Source: Bacteroidales bacterium (GTDB taxonomy: Bacteria; Bacteroidota; Bacteroidia; Bacteroidales; UBA932). From it: DNA of 64,000 nucleotides. Made by a program: the position numbers and the translations under genes. The stretch's first letter is position 1. The number at the start of each line of letters is the position of its first letter. The notes under the pieces were generated by a model. That model did not search any database. It was given only the letters and a program-made list of their open reading frames with translations, and was not told where the DNA came from. Shown here one piece after another: positions 8,632 to 17,260 of this stretch. The stretch spans positions 1-64,000 of the forward strand of contig JAKSJN010000002.1 in NCBI GenBank assembly GCA_024402135.1. Direction: 5' to 3'.

Positions 8632-9924
8632 CTATTTGGAAACCAGGCAGAGGCTGACCTGCGGACAGAACGTGATCAACAGAAGTGCGGCAAGGAAAAG
8701 GACTATCATCGGAGCCGCCTTGCGCGCGAGCTGCATCACAGGTACATCGGACAGGCTTGACGCGACAAAGAGGTTGACGCCGATAGGAGGCGTAACGAAT
8801 CCGATGGCGAGGTTTACGACCATCATGATGCCGAAATGAATCGGATCCACACCGAAAATCTGTGCTGCAGGAAGCAGGATAGGAGTAAGGATCATGATAG
8901 CCGGAGTAGTATCCATCACCATTCCTACCAGAAGGATGATGAAGTTGATGACTATCAGTATCACTGTCCTGTTTGTAAAGTCTCCGGCAAGCCAGGACGA
9001 AATGCTGGTCGTCACGTCGAGTAGCGTAAGTATCCTGCTAAATGCAACCGATGCCGCCAGAATGAACATCACCGGAGCATAGGTCCTTACCGTCTCCAGA
9101 CAGATTGACCAGAAATCTCCGGGCTTGAGTGTCTTGTAGACAAATATCGATATGAAGAGAGCATAGAAGACTGCGATACATGCGGCTTCTGTCGGAGATG
9201 TGATTCCGCTATAGATGCATCCGAGGATGATCACAGGCGTCAGCAATGCCCATATCGACTCTTTCAATACACTAAGGAAACTGTTGGACCTTAAGCGTCC
9301 GACTACCTTCTCGACTGAGTTCTTGTCTTCTCCGTTAACCTTGCAATATAGGTAGGAGTATCCCATCAGTATGAACGCTATGATGAACCCGGGAATGACA
9401 CCGGCTATGAAAAGATCAGATACAGATGCGCCGGAAGCCTGTGCGTACAGGATGAATGGAATTGAAGGTGGTATGATTACACCCAGGCCGCCGGAAACAG
9501 CGACAAGGGCCACGGCGAACTTCTTGTCATAACCCAGTTCCAGCATGAATGGAATTGCCATGGATCCGACTGCTGCAACCGTAGCCGGGGCCGAGCCGGA
9601 AATCGCGCCGAAGAACAGGCATGTTATTACTACTGCACAAGGGATTCCCGCAGTCCTCTTGCCGATCATGTAGGCAAAGACTTCGAAGAGCTTGCGCGAA
9701 ACATTTCCTTTTGCCATGATGATTCCGGCCATCACAAACAGAGGAATCGCAAGCAATGTAGTCTGGTTTACTCCTCCGAGCATAGAACGGAGTATGAACA
9801 CGCCCGAGAACGTGAACGAATCCGAGGCCAATGAGGGAACCATTGACGAAATTGCGACTGCAAGACCGATCGGAACAGCAAGGCAGAGAAGAACGACGAG
9901 GACAAGAATAACAAGCAGTGTCAT
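8632..9924 (-). CDS. dctM: TRAP transporter large permease (DctM)
   Basis: A 430-aa, roughly 12-helix permease of the ion-transporter superfamily, the Na+-coupled large subunit of a TRAP system. Visible family features are GGVNQTTLLAIPLFVMAGIIM near the N-terminus, GAISGSAPATVAAVGSMAIPFM (the scoop-loop glycine/serine region), ITSPTEAACIAVFYAL and the C-terminal NLAIGFVTPPIGVNLFVASS. The start overlaps the DctQ stop by 4 nt (9921-9924), which indicates translational coupling. The length is normal for a separate DctM, so it is not a QM fusion. Confidence 0.95.
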   Translation of the reverse strand: MTLLVILVLVVLLCLAVPIGLAVAISSMVPSLASDSFTFSGVFILRSMLGGVNQTTLLAIPLFVMAGIIMAKGNVSRKLFEVFAYMIGKRTAGIPCAVVITCLFFGAISGSAPATVAAVGSMAIPFMLELGYDKKFAVALVAVSGGLGVIIPPSIPFILYAQASGASVSDLFIAGVIPGFIIAFILMGYSYLYCKVNGEDKNSVEKVVGRLRSNSFLSVLKESIWALLTPVIILGCIYSGITSPTEAACIAVFYALFISIFVYKTLKPGDFWSICLETVRTYAPVMFILAASVAFSRILTLLDVTTSISSWLAGDFTNRTVILIVINFIILLVGMVMDTTPAIMILTPILLPAAQIFGVDPIHFGIMMVVNLAIGFVTPPIGVNLFVASSLSDVPVMQLARKAAPMIVLFLAALLLITFCPQVSLCLVSK

Positions 9925-10454
9925 GGTCTCCCCTCCTTTTCTTTTACCGTCTCCTTGAGAGATTCAAGCAGATTCGACCTTGATATCCTGAATTCACGGA
10001 ACCATGCCTGCGCCACACGTATGCCCAGCAGGATAAATCCAGCCAGAGGAGCACTCTGGAGATAATACATCGGTATTCTCAGAGCAGGACTCGTCGAGCC
10101 GTTGAATGCCGCCTGAGCGACATACTTCCAGGCATATGGAATCATTATCACACAGAATGCAAAGACAATCGTATGCCGAAGCATTTTCACCCATGGAATC
10201 AGAGGAGCATTCAGCGAGTTCTGGAACTGGTCGATCTTGATTGAAATACGATGCCTTACGCAATAGCTCGCCGACAGGAACGTCGACCATACAAGAAAAT
10301 ATCTTGCAAGCTCATCAGACCACCCAAGAGGGCTGCTGAATACATATCGGGCAATGACCTGGAACAACACCACGAAAGCTATGCCCGCAAGAAGTATTGC
10401 AAGCAGTGCTTCCTCGAGATGCTCGTCAAGCCATCTGACAATTCTGGATGCCAT
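9921..10454 (-). CDS. dctQ: TRAP transporter small permease (DctQ)
   Basis: A 177-aa four-helix small TRAP subunit. LFQVIARYVFSSPLGWSDELARYFLVWSTFL is the characteristic DctQ pattern (Q-x-x-x-R-Y-x-x-x-x-P-x-x-W-x-x-E-x-x-R), followed by RHRISIKID. ATG 10454 (MASRIVRWLDEHLEE) is preferred; longer in-frame readings run into aroE. Its start is only 2 nt past the aroE stop (10457), and its end overlaps dctM, so aroE-dctQ-dctM-dctP read as one transcript. It holds the large subunit together in the cytoplasmic membrane. Confidence 0.92.
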   Translation of the reverse strand: MASRIVRWLDEHLEEALLAILLAGIAFVVLFQVIARYVFSSPLGWSDELARYFLVWSTFLSASYCVRHRISIKIDQFQNSLNAPLIPWVKMLRHTIVFAFCVIMIPYAWKYVAQAAFNGSTSPALRIPMYYLQSAPLAGFILLGIRVAQAWFREFRISRSNLLESLKETVKEKEGRP

Positions 10455-10456
10455 GG

Positions 10457-11338
10457 CTATTTCTGTGAGGAAATCTGGGCGAGAGCCTCCTCTACCGGTG
10501 CGAATGGCATGTCCTTGCCCGTCCACATCTTGAATGCGGCGGCTCCCTGGTGAAGCATCATCCTTACTCCGTTCATGTTCTCACAGCCGACCTCTTCGGC
10601 CATCTCAAGCAGATGTGTCTTCTCCGGAGAATAGATGATATCTACGACCTTGAGATCCGGTCTGAGGTAGCTTTTGTCAGGTATCAGGCATGGACCGGCG
10701 GGCACACCGAATCCGCATCCTGTAGCATTGACAAGAAGGACGGATGACTCTATTTCCCTTCTGAGTGCATCTGTGTCGTCAAGGCAGAACGCCTGTGCCT
10801 TGCAGCTTGTTTCCGAGTTGAGTCTTTCGGCATTGGCCTTGGCGTTATCCATGAACCTGTCATTGCCATTGAAGATCGAAATCTCGGCCACACCGTCCAG
10901 ACCGGCCTGCATGGCAATGGCTGTTGCGGCACCTCCTGCTCCGATCAGGGTTATCTTCTTCCCTATTATGTCGAAACCCTTCTCTTTGCATGCCAACATG
11001 AATCCCTTTCCATCGGTATTGGTGCCGTAAAGGTGTCCATTTCTGTTGACAACGGTATTCACTGCCCCGCAGAGCTTTGCTTCCGGCGATATCTCATCGA
11101 GATATTTCATCACCTCGGTTTTGTTCGGCATCGATACGTTGAAACCGACAGCACCAAGTGAACGGAGTCCCTGGACGGCATCCTTGAGATTGGTGTTGTC
11201 AACCTCGAACACCATATAGACAAGGTCCAGACCAAGGGCCTCGAATGCAGTGTTATGCATCATCGGCGACTTGCTGGTCCTGATCGGATTTGCGATGAGA
11301 CCTATAAGTTCAGTCTTTCCTGTTATTCTCTGTGGCAT
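10457..11338 (-). CDS. aroE: Shikimate (or quinate/shikimate) dehydrogenase
   Basis: A 293-aa enzyme of the shikimate dehydrogenase family, which interconverts 3-dehydroshikimate and shikimate with NAD(P)H. Motifs seen: TSKSPMMHN (substrate binding), NVSMPNKTEVM with catalytic Lys73, NTDGKGF with catalytic Asp109, GAGGAATA (Rossmann loop, about 125-132) and the C-terminal MLHQGAAAFKMWTG. The ATG (11336-11338) shares its A with the stop of the upstream metallo-beta-lactamase-fold gene (TAATG), so the two are coupled. Placement between an exported protein and a TRAP importer, away from other aro genes, suggests a catabolic or salvage role on imported quinate/shikimate-like acids rather than the housekeeping AroE (inference). 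Confidence 0.9.
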   Translation of the reverse strand: MPQRITGKTELIGLIANPIRTSKSPMMHNTAFEALGLDLVYMVFEVDNTNLKDAVQGLRSLGAVGFNVSMPNKTEVMKYLDEISPEAKLCGAVNTVVNRNGHLYGTNTDGKGFMLACKEKGFDIIGKKITLIGAGGAATAIAMQAGLDGVAEISIFNGNDRFMDNAKANAERLNSETSCKAQAFCLDDTDALRREIESSVLLVNATGCGFGVPAGPCLIPDKSYLRPDLKVVDIIYSPEKTHLLEMAEEVGCENMNGVRMMLHQGAAAFKMWTGKDMPFAPVEEALAQISSQK

Positions 11339-13968
11339 TATGAGCGGAATTTCAATGTATAAACAGTCTTTGTCACTCCATCGGGAGCAGTTACCTCGAT
11401 CACGCATGGAGACGAGACAGATACCTTTACAGGGCATCTGCTTGACACTTCCCTGCCGTTTACCCTGATTGACTTGACAAGATTGGTCATTGCGACGGGC
11501 ACGATGGTGCAGCTTGACTGGAGACCACCCACCTTCACCTCGTAATCGTGCTCGTATGGCACGAACTTGTTCTTGATGACAAACTTGTAGCCGCCGTCAT
11601 CGAGTTTTGTCTCGGCGTCGGAGAAGCCTGTCCTGTAAAGGAAGTCATGGCCTATGAGTTCACCGTCAGCGATGACGATATTGGACAGCGCGGAGTTGGT
11701 CGATCTCTTGAAATAAAGGTTGTTGTCGACCAGCGGGCTTTCTCCCGAGTTGTCCACTTCGATGCGGTAGAATGGCTTTCCGTCGTACTTTCCAGTGTAC
11801 TCGACATACTTCATCTTTCCTTCCTGCGAGAATCCGGTCCAGTTGAGCGTACCGAGGTTGTCTCCGTCCTGGGCGAGGATTGCGCCGTCGCCGCGAAGGT
11901 CATCCTCTACGGCATCAGGACCGTAATCGACAAGCTTCTGGAGGCAGTTCTCCCAGACCTGGAGATATTCCGCGCCAACTCCGATCCTGTTATGGCCGGT
12001 ATAGACTTCCTTGATCTGGCCGTTGTTCTTGCGGTATTCGACCATGAGCTGCTGCTGGAGGGACATGAGCAGGTCCTGCTTCATTCCTCTTGCCGAGAAC
12101 TGGTCGGCTGTCCAGTATCTGTTCACGCCATAGATGTCGGATGCGAAAATGAGTCCATGCTCGGCGTCATGAAGAATCATGGATGCGTTCTCATGGCCTG
12201 GAAGACGATAGACCTTGAGCTTGCAGTTGCCGAGATCGAATACATATCCTTCGTCGATCTCGATGGCATTCTCGCCGTATGCTCCTGTCCTTGTATCGAT
12301 GATGCTCCTGTTCGAGCTGGTGAAATCCTTGCCGTAAGTGGTGATGGTCCAAGGCCTGCCCTTGGAGCCTACGCGCTTGCAAAGGTACACCTTGTGGCCT
12401 TTCTCATATACATAAGGCATTGCGCCGTTATGGTCTCCATGCTCGTGACCAAGGACGAACGCGAAATCTGTTGTCGCTAGCTCCTTTACCCTGTCATATA
12501 GTGAAATGGTAGTATTGGTCGGCATCAGTCCGTCGAAGATGATACCGTACTTCGATCCCTGGATATAGTATGCGGCAGCCTGGAAATTGTCGAAGAATCG
12601 ATACACGGTCGGGAAGTTCCTGTCACCCTTGTGGAGAACGTCGAAGGCAAAGTCATGCCATGCCGGACGGTCGATTCTCCAGACAAACTTGGAAACAGGT
12701 CCATCTTCCATTCCTGGCTTGGTCGCATACGCCTCTACCTCGACGCAGAACCAGATTCTGTCATACGGAAGATCCTTGCTGCTGTTGAGTCCGAACATCG
12801 GAACCGTGCTGTAGTCAGGCTTGTAGTCATACCACTCTCCCCACTTGTCCTCAAGCTTTACTCCGGCTCCTCTGTCCTGGATGAAAAGTCCCTCGAGCTC
12901 CTTGTGGGATATGTTGAATGCCCTGGTTCTCCAGTGGATGGTCACACCATCGGTAGGACATTTCCATATCGGACGGCAGCGGACGAACTTGCGGTGAGAA
13001 ACAGGCATCGACCATACCGGAGATACCCTTCTCCTGGAAATGTTGTCAATGGCAATCCTGGCTTCCGTAGCTGATATGCCCTCGTCCGGGCCGATCAGCG
13101 TGTCTGTAATGCCGCGCATATAGTTCAGACCGATCAGCGAATTGAGAGCCTGATATGCTTCCTTGCTGACTTTGGCTGAATCCTGGAAATCCGAAATGTA
13201 ATCTGTGTCGAGCGCATCCATGAGGAATGCCTTGGCCAATATGACGGCAGCGTCTTCTCGTGTCATAACCGACATCGGGTAGAAACAATCTTCCGGTGAG
13301 TCTGCCTTCAACACGCCCATGTCCAAAGCGCATTCGATTGGTTTCACGTAATCGGCAACTCCTGTGACATCAAAGTAGTTTCTTACGCGCTCCGTGCTCA
13401 TCAGTTCACCTTTCTCGTCAATGTCCGTACCGTCATCCATCACGTCATTATAATGGCACCATCCGAAGAAATCGGCAAGCATTATCATGAACTGGCCTCT
13501 GGTCAGAGGAAGATCTGCAGTAATGCAGTGAGCGCCTATTGTCTGCTGTGTATGGAATGAAACCTTGTAGCTTGTGTCCCCTTGGGACCAGGTCACGTCA
13601 ACGTCATAACCACCGACACCATCACGCATTACTATGGTTCCGTCCGGAGATACAGAAACAAGATGCTTGTTCGAGGTTCTCCAGGTTCCTTCTGTCTGTT
13701 TCTGGCCATCCTTGAAAGCCGCAAGTTTGACTGGCTGTACGAATTCAAGATCGAAGGTCTTGCCGTCGAGATTGATATCTCCATCTTCGATGAAGATTCC
13801 GTTCTTTTTCGAGGCTTTCTTCGGGGCAGGAAGGTCTGATGGAATTGTACTCTCTTTCGCGTTTGCTACATTTCCGGGAAGAATTGAGCTGAGGCTTACC
13901 ACTGCGACTCCGGCAGCCGCCGTCTTGACGAAGGATCGGCGTGAAAGATTGATTTCGGTCTCTTTCAT
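11338..13968 (-). CDS. Tat-exported SLH-like / metallo-beta-lactamase-fold protein
   Basis: A large 876-aa exported protein. The N-terminus has a twin-arginine signal (SRRSFVKTAAAGVAVVSLSS). Residues about 150-300 contain SLH-like repeats (LTRGQFMIMLADFFG, MTREDAAVILAKAF, a third ending YMRGITDTL). A metallo-beta-lactamase core follows, with HEHGDH at about 506-511, later GHENASMIL and SDIYGVNRYW, and YTGHNRIG as a likely distal His. The C-terminus looks like a cadherin-like/Ig beta-sandwich. Tat export fits a folded metalloenzyme. The first gene of the aroE-TRAP operon, it has its own -7 box upstream. Substrate unknown; it could release the acid that the transporter imports. Confidence 0.8.
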   Translation of the reverse strand: MKETEINLSRRSFVKTAAAGVAVVSLSSILPGNVANAKESTIPSDLPAPKKASKKNGIFIEDGDINLDGKTFDLEFVQPVKLAAFKDGQKQTEGTWRTSNKHLVSVSPDGTIVMRDGVGGYDVDVTWSQGDTSYKVSFHTQQTIGAHCITADLPLTRGQFMIMLADFFGWCHYNDVMDDGTDIDEKGELMSTERVRNYFDVTGVADYVKPIECALDMGVLKADSPEDCFYPMSVMTREDAAVILAKAFLMDALDTDYISDFQDSAKVSKEAYQALNSLIGLNYMRGITDTLIGPDEGISATEARIAIDNISRRRVSPVWSMPVSHRKFVRCRPIWKCPTDGVTIHWRTRAFNISHKELEGLFIQDRGAGVKLEDKWGEWYDYKPDYSTVPMFGLNSSKDLPYDRIWFCVEVEAYATKPGMEDGPVSKFVWRIDRPAWHDFAFDVLHKGDRNFPTVYRFFDNFQAAAYYIQGSKYGIIFDGLMPTNTTISLYDRVKELATTDFAFVLGHEHGDHNGAMPYVYEKGHKVYLCKRVGSKGRPWTITTYGKDFTSSNRSIIDTRTGAYGENAIEIDEGYVFDLGNCKLKVYRLPGHENASMILHDAEHGLIFASDIYGVNRYWTADQFSARGMKQDLLMSLQQQLMVEYRKNNGQIKEVYTGHNRIGVGAEYLQVWENCLQKLVDYGPDAVEDDLRGDGAILAQDGDNLGTLNWTGFSQEGKMKYVEYTGKYDGKPFYRIEVDNSGESPLVDNNLYFKRSTNSALSNIVIADGELIGHDFLYRTGFSDAETKLDDGGYKFVIKNKFVPYEHDYEVKVGGLQSSCTIVPVAMTNLVKSIRVNGREVSSRCPVKVSVSSPCVIEVTAPDGVTKTVYTLKFRS

Positions 13969-14014
13969 TTTATGTGGCTATTTGTTTTTGTTCGTGTTAT
14001 CGGTTCAAACCTAT

Positions 14015-14022
14015 CAAATATA
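14015..14022 (-). promoter_or_regulatory. -7 promoter box (TATATTTG, minus)
   Basis: On the minus strand these bases read TATATTTG, a full match to TAnnTTTG, 46 nt before the start of the Tat-exported protein (13968). This gives the MBL-aroE-TRAP operon its own promoter, separate from the genes to its right. Confidence 0.6.
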
Positions 14023-14072
14023 GCAATTATTCCAGATACCAGGTCTGGTATAAAAGAAAAGGGAACTATAGA

Positions 14073-14732
14073 TTATAAACTGAGACCTTCGCTGCTCATG
14101 TGTTCCCATTTCAATGATGGGGTGTCGATCAGTGCAAAGATATGCATCAGCTGGTCATAGTGGCTTCCTGCCCGAAGAAGCAGACATTCCCACCACCACC
14201 TGTCGAACTCAAGTACAGCATCATTTTCGTGTGCACGGAACATGACTGAAGTGTCATGGAATCCTGCTCCAGGGAGAATGCCCTTGCTGATGAGGAATGA
14301 TACGGCGTTCCATACAACCTTGAATGGCTCCAGCCCCTGTCTCCATACCTTCCATGCATACGAATATACGGATCTTATGCTTGGATGCGCAAGATCAGCG
14401 TAGACCACTCCCCTTTGCTGCATTTCAAGGCAATGCTCGTAAATGGCGTCTCCAGTGATAGCGACATCCCCGTCAAGCCAGAGACTGTATTCATAGTCCT
14501 CAAGAACTGACTGAGGATTAATCTTCGGGATGACGGCGTTTAGCAATCTGTCTTCCCAGGATATCGGAAGCTCGTCGATATACCATGCTCCGCAATAATC
14601 AGGCATGTCTCCCTTTTTTGTTACAAAGCATATGAAATCGAAGCCCTTGGCCTTCCAGACGGAGGCATTATATGGCTGTGCAGGCATCTGCCCGCCTTCC
14701 TGCATGAATGTATAAACCGCTATCTTCCCCAT
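14073..14732 (-). CDS. DUF616 / TOD1-MUCI70-type glycosyltransferase
   Basis: A 219-aa protein of the DUF616 family, a GT-A-like group also found in plants as TOD1/MUCI70. The N-terminus reads MGKIAVYTFMQEGGQ, then the typical NAVIPKINPQSVL-EYSLWLDGDVAI, where DGD is the predicted metal-binding D-x-D. HDTSVMFRAHEN and WWECLLLRAGSHYDQL are conserved in the C-terminal half, the latter likely acceptor contacts. It has no signal or membrane helix, so it acts in the cytoplasm, presumably on a surface glycan. The ATG follows immediately after the T-run of the terminator of the aldolase gene, so expression may depend on read-through or on an unseen promoter. Confidence 0.7.
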   Translation of the reverse strand: MGKIAVYTFMQEGGQMPAQPYNASVWKAKGFDFICFVTKKGDMPDYCGAWYIDELPISWEDRLLNAVIPKINPQSVLEDYEYSLWLDGDVAITGDAIYEHCLEMQQRGVVYADLAHPSIRSVYSYAWKVWRQGLEPFKVVWNAVSFLISKGILPGAGFHDTSVMFRAHENDAVLEFDRWWWECLLLRAGSHYDQLMHIFALIDTPSLKWEHMSSEGLSL

Positions 14733-14761
14733 AGAAAAAAGAGGTCGCTTAGACCTCTTTA
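14733..14761 (-). terminator. Intrinsic terminator inside the HMGL-DUF616 junction
   Basis: On the minus strand a 9-bp stem (AAAGAGGTC / GACCTCTTT) with a 5-nt loop is followed at once by a T-run. The TAA stop of the aldolase gene (14749-14751) lies in and beside the loop, and the ATG of the next gene (14732) starts directly after the T-run. Confidence 0.75.
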
Positions 14762-15696
14762 TTTTTAACTACTGACTCGTAGTATGAAATGTAGTCGTCT
14801 TTCTGTGGACTGGCCATCCAAGCCATTGCTGAACGAGGATGATCGTTCTGGGAGCCGGTGATCATATATGGGATGAAGTAGCCCCAGTCGATTTCCTTCT
14901 TCATAGGGTTGACATGATCCTGGATAGCCTTGATGATAGGCTCGAGCTTGTACTTAGGATTCTTGAGGAATGAAATGAGGAGCTCGAGCGGGCAGTTGCC
15001 TGCGCCACGGCCGATGCCGAGCATTGTAGCATCAAGCATGTTCGCACCGGTACGGATGCACTCGATGGTGTTGGCGAACGCAAGCTGGGTGTTGTTATGG
15101 CCATGGAATCCGATGGTCTTGCCAGGAAGCGCATTGAGATACTTGTCCATAAGGCTGTGGATATCCTCTGAATAAAGGCTGCCGAAGCTGTCGACAAGGT
15201 AGAATGTGCCTACTCTTGAGTTTCCAACATCCTCGAGAACCTGATCGAGAGCTCTGTCATTGACCTTGGAAACAGCCATGAGGTTGATGGTTGCCTCATA
15301 TCCCTTATCCATGACATGGTGAGCGAGTTCGATTGCCTTGTCGATCTGGTAGTCATAGCAAGCGACGCGGAACATGTCGATCACGCTCTCGTCCTTTGGA
15401 CGTATATCATCGAAATGAACGCGACCGATATCGGCCATTACCGAGAGTTTGGTGCCGGTGTTGTTGTCTCCGACAATCTCGCGGATCTCATCCTCTGCGC
15501 AGAACTTCCATGGGCCGTATTCAGGACGAGGGAACTGGTCGGCGCTGCTGATGTAGCCGATCTCCATATAGTCAACGCCAGCCTTGACGTTTGCCTCATA
15601 TATTGCTTTGACGAATTCTTTGCTGAACTGCCATTTGTTCATCAGACCTCCGTCGCGGACGGTACAGTCGAGAACCTTGATTTCCTTTCTATACAT
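14749..15696 (-). CDS. HMGL-like (DRE-TIM) aldolase
   Basis: A 315-aa TIM-barrel metallo-aldolase of the HMGL-like family, related to 4-hydroxy-2-oxovalerate aldolase. The first strand has VLDCTVRDGGLMN, where Arg and Asp are the catalytic and metal-binding residues. DYMEIGY follows, and the metal-binding GFHGHNN (HxH) lies near residue 195. GANMLDATMLGIGRGAGNCPLE matches the distal loop of the family. It would cleave or form a C-C bond next to a keto acid. It is 12 nt below a PchB-like chorismate mutase gene and shares its transcript, ending in a strong terminator. The exact substrate is unknown. The pairing suggests a small pathway starting from (iso)chorismate or a sugar acid. Confidence 0.82.
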   Translation of the reverse strand: MYRKEIKVLDCTVRDGGLMNKWQFSKEFVKAIYEANVKAGVDYMEIGYISSADQFPRPEYGPWKFCAEDEIREIVGDNNTGTKLSVMADIGRVHFDDIRPKDESVIDMFRVACYDYQIDKAIELAHHVMDKGYEATINLMAVSKVNDRALDQVLEDVGNSRVGTFYLVDSFGSLYSEDIHSLMDKYLNALPGKTIGFHGHNNTQLAFANTIECIRTGANMLDATMLGIGRGAGNCPLELLISFLKNPKYKLEPIIKAIQDHVNPMKKEIDWGYFIPYMITGSQNDHPRSAMAWMASPQKDDYISYYESVVKNKEV

Positions 15697-15708
15697 ATGT
15701 TATGTTCG

Positions 15709-16017
15709 TTATATATTCATTATCTTCTTTTCTTCCTCGATGAAGTAACGGATCAGCCTGTCATAAATCTCTTCGATGACGTCCGGACTCAGTCCTGCTT
15801 CTTCCGCCCACTTGCGGCGATCCGACAGAGCTGCGTTGCGACGGCCGGAAGCCTCGATGCTGCTTGCTGTCTTCTCCTTGTATTTCACGACTTCCTTGAC
15901 ATACTCGAAACGCACGCTCAAGAGCCTGATGATGACCTTGTCGATATTGTCGATTTCATTACGTACCTCGGCAATATTGGTGCATTCTGATGGTAATCTG
16001 TCGTTATTCTCAAACAT
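15709..16017 (-). CDS. Chorismate mutase, PchB-like (AroQ class)
   Basis: A 102-aa all-helical AroQ-fold protein. EVRNEIDNIDKVIIRLLSVRFEYVKEVVKYK has the paired Arg/Lys residues that bind chorismate carboxylates. The second half (RRKWAEEAGLSPDVIEEIYDRLIRYFIEEE) is closer to PchB isochorismate-pyruvate lyase than to the P-protein mutase domain. Expected activity is chorismate to prephenate, possibly isochorismate to salicylate plus pyruvate. ATG 16017 (MFENND) is chosen; longer readings add a hydrophobic stretch not seen in the family. It is the first gene of a unit with the HMGL aldolase, and is divergent from the serine hydrolase gene. Confidence 0.85.
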   Translation of the reverse strand: MFENNDRLPSECTNIAEVRNEIDNIDKVIIRLLSVRFEYVKEVVKYKEKTASSIEASGRRNAALSDRRKWAEEAGLSPDVIEEIYDRLIRYFIEEEKKIMNI

Positions 16018-16123
16018 AATCAAGTCCGTTTTCGTGGGGAATTGTAAAATTAAGCAGATATATACAGAAAACAAAAAATTCGGGATAAATACGGCAAAGA
16101 GCAAGTACTACATTAATAATTAT

Positions 16124-16131
16124 TACATTTA
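16124..16131 (+). promoter_or_regulatory. Possible -7 box (TACATTTA)
   Basis: One mismatch to TAnnTTTG, 21 nt before the serine hydrolase ATG at 16153. Confidence 0.35.
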
Positions 16132-16152
16132 CGCCTGAAAGTGATTCCGTTC

Positions 16153-17259
16153 ATGAGAGTAAGAGACATCATATACGCGCTGACAGTCATTCTGTCCACC
16201 TTTTCCTGTACCGGAAGGCACAATGACACATCAATCGTGATTCTTCCGGAAACACTTGTGCAGCTGACCGAGGAGCACTCGATTCCTTCCATGCAGTTCA
16301 CATTCTACCAGGTCGGCAAGGAATATCAGACCATACTTGGCGGAACCGACACTGCCGATAGAACTGAGCAGGACATCTACCAGGCGGCATCATTGAGCAA
16401 AGTTGTTTTTTCCTATATAGTCATGCGGCTTGCCGATGAAGGAATAATCGGACTTGATGTCCCTGTTTGCAGCTATACCGGAATAGAACGGTTCGTCGAC
16501 AAGAAAATGGCGGCAAGGCTTACGCCAAGAATGATTCTGTCACATACCAGCGGACTGTACAACTGGGCTTACTCCCCTGTTGCAGATGGATGGTCGACCA
16601 GTCCTATCAGCTTTCACTATCCGGCAGATTCACGCTTCGGATACTCCGGAGAGGCTTTTTCTTTCCTCCAGAGAGCCGTGGAAGACGTGACAGGAGAATC
16701 CCTGAACCAGCTTGCCTCGAGGTATGTATTCGATCCTTTCGACATGCCATTGAGTTCATTTGAATGGAGAAGCGAATATGACACACTGGCTTTGGACGGC
16801 TTCACATCTGACGTACAGAACACCGGCAAAGACGAATACTTCGGATCAAACTGTGCCTATACCTTGCGGACAAACAGCACTGAGTTCATGAATTTCATCG
16901 TGCATGCAATTCTGTTCGGCGAAGGCCTTTCAGACAGTGCATACAGTGCCTGGCTGACACCACGTTCACATGCGATAAGGTTTGCAAACGAGCGCAGGGA
17001 CTGTGACAAGGATATGTACTGGTGTCTTGGTGTCGGATCCGTCTGTCATGAGGACACGACTGTACCGGACAAATACTGGCATTGGGGCGACAATGGAACC
17101 ATGAAGTGCCTTTTTGTCGTCGACCATGATAAAGGAATCGCCTTCGACTATTTCACAAACAGCGCCAACGGCCACGACATCAGCGATGAGATCTGCGAGA
17201 TGGTCTTCGGCGAGACGTATTCCATTGAAGAGTGGATTGACAACAGGGACGACGAGTAG
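16153..17259 (+). CDS. Serine hydrolase (beta-lactamase/transpeptidase-like lipoprotein)
   Basis: A protein of about 368 aa of the class C beta-lactamase/esterase superfamily (Beta-lactamase domain). The SxxK motif is SLSK in YQAASLSKVVFSYIVM. RFGYSGEAFSFLQ supplies the Tyr of the Y-x-N/G motif, and HWGDNGTMKCLF stands in for the K/H-x-G box. LTPRMILSHTSGLYNW is the family's conserved LLxHTSGL block. The short N-terminus ending TFSC suggests a lipoprotein. ATG 16153 is preferred to GTG 16141. Substrates in this superfamily range from D-amino-acid peptides to esters, so antibiotic resistance should not be assumed. It converges with the P1 peptidase gene with a 1-nt gap. Confidence 0.85.
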   Translation: MRVRDIIYALTVILSTFSCTGRHNDTSIVILPETLVQLTEEHSIPSMQFTFYQVGKEYQTILGGTDTADRTEQDIYQAASLSKVVFSYIVMRLADEGIIGLDVPVCSYTGIERFVDKKMAARLTPRMILSHTSGLYNWAYSPVADGWSTSPISFHYPADSRFGYSGEAFSFLQRAVEDVTGESLNQLASRYVFDPFDMPLSSFEWRSEYDTLALDGFTSDVQNTGKDEYFGSNCAYTLRTNSTEFMNFIVHAILFGEGLSDSAYSAWLTPRSHAIRFANERRDCDKDMYWCLGVGSVCHEDTTVPDKYWHWGDNGTMKCLFVVDHDKGIAFDYFTNSANGHDISDEICEMVFGETYSIEEWIDNRDDE

Positions 17260-17260
17260 T

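Noticed and set aside
11548..12480. 310-codon open frame opposite the metallo-beta-lactamase-fold gene
   Set aside because: Antisense to a recognised protein; no domain, signal or promoter supports it.
16153..17259. Antibiotic-resistance beta-lactamase
   Set aside because: The class C-like fold is shared by esterases and D-peptidases; the third motif is atypical, and there is no ampR or resistance context.
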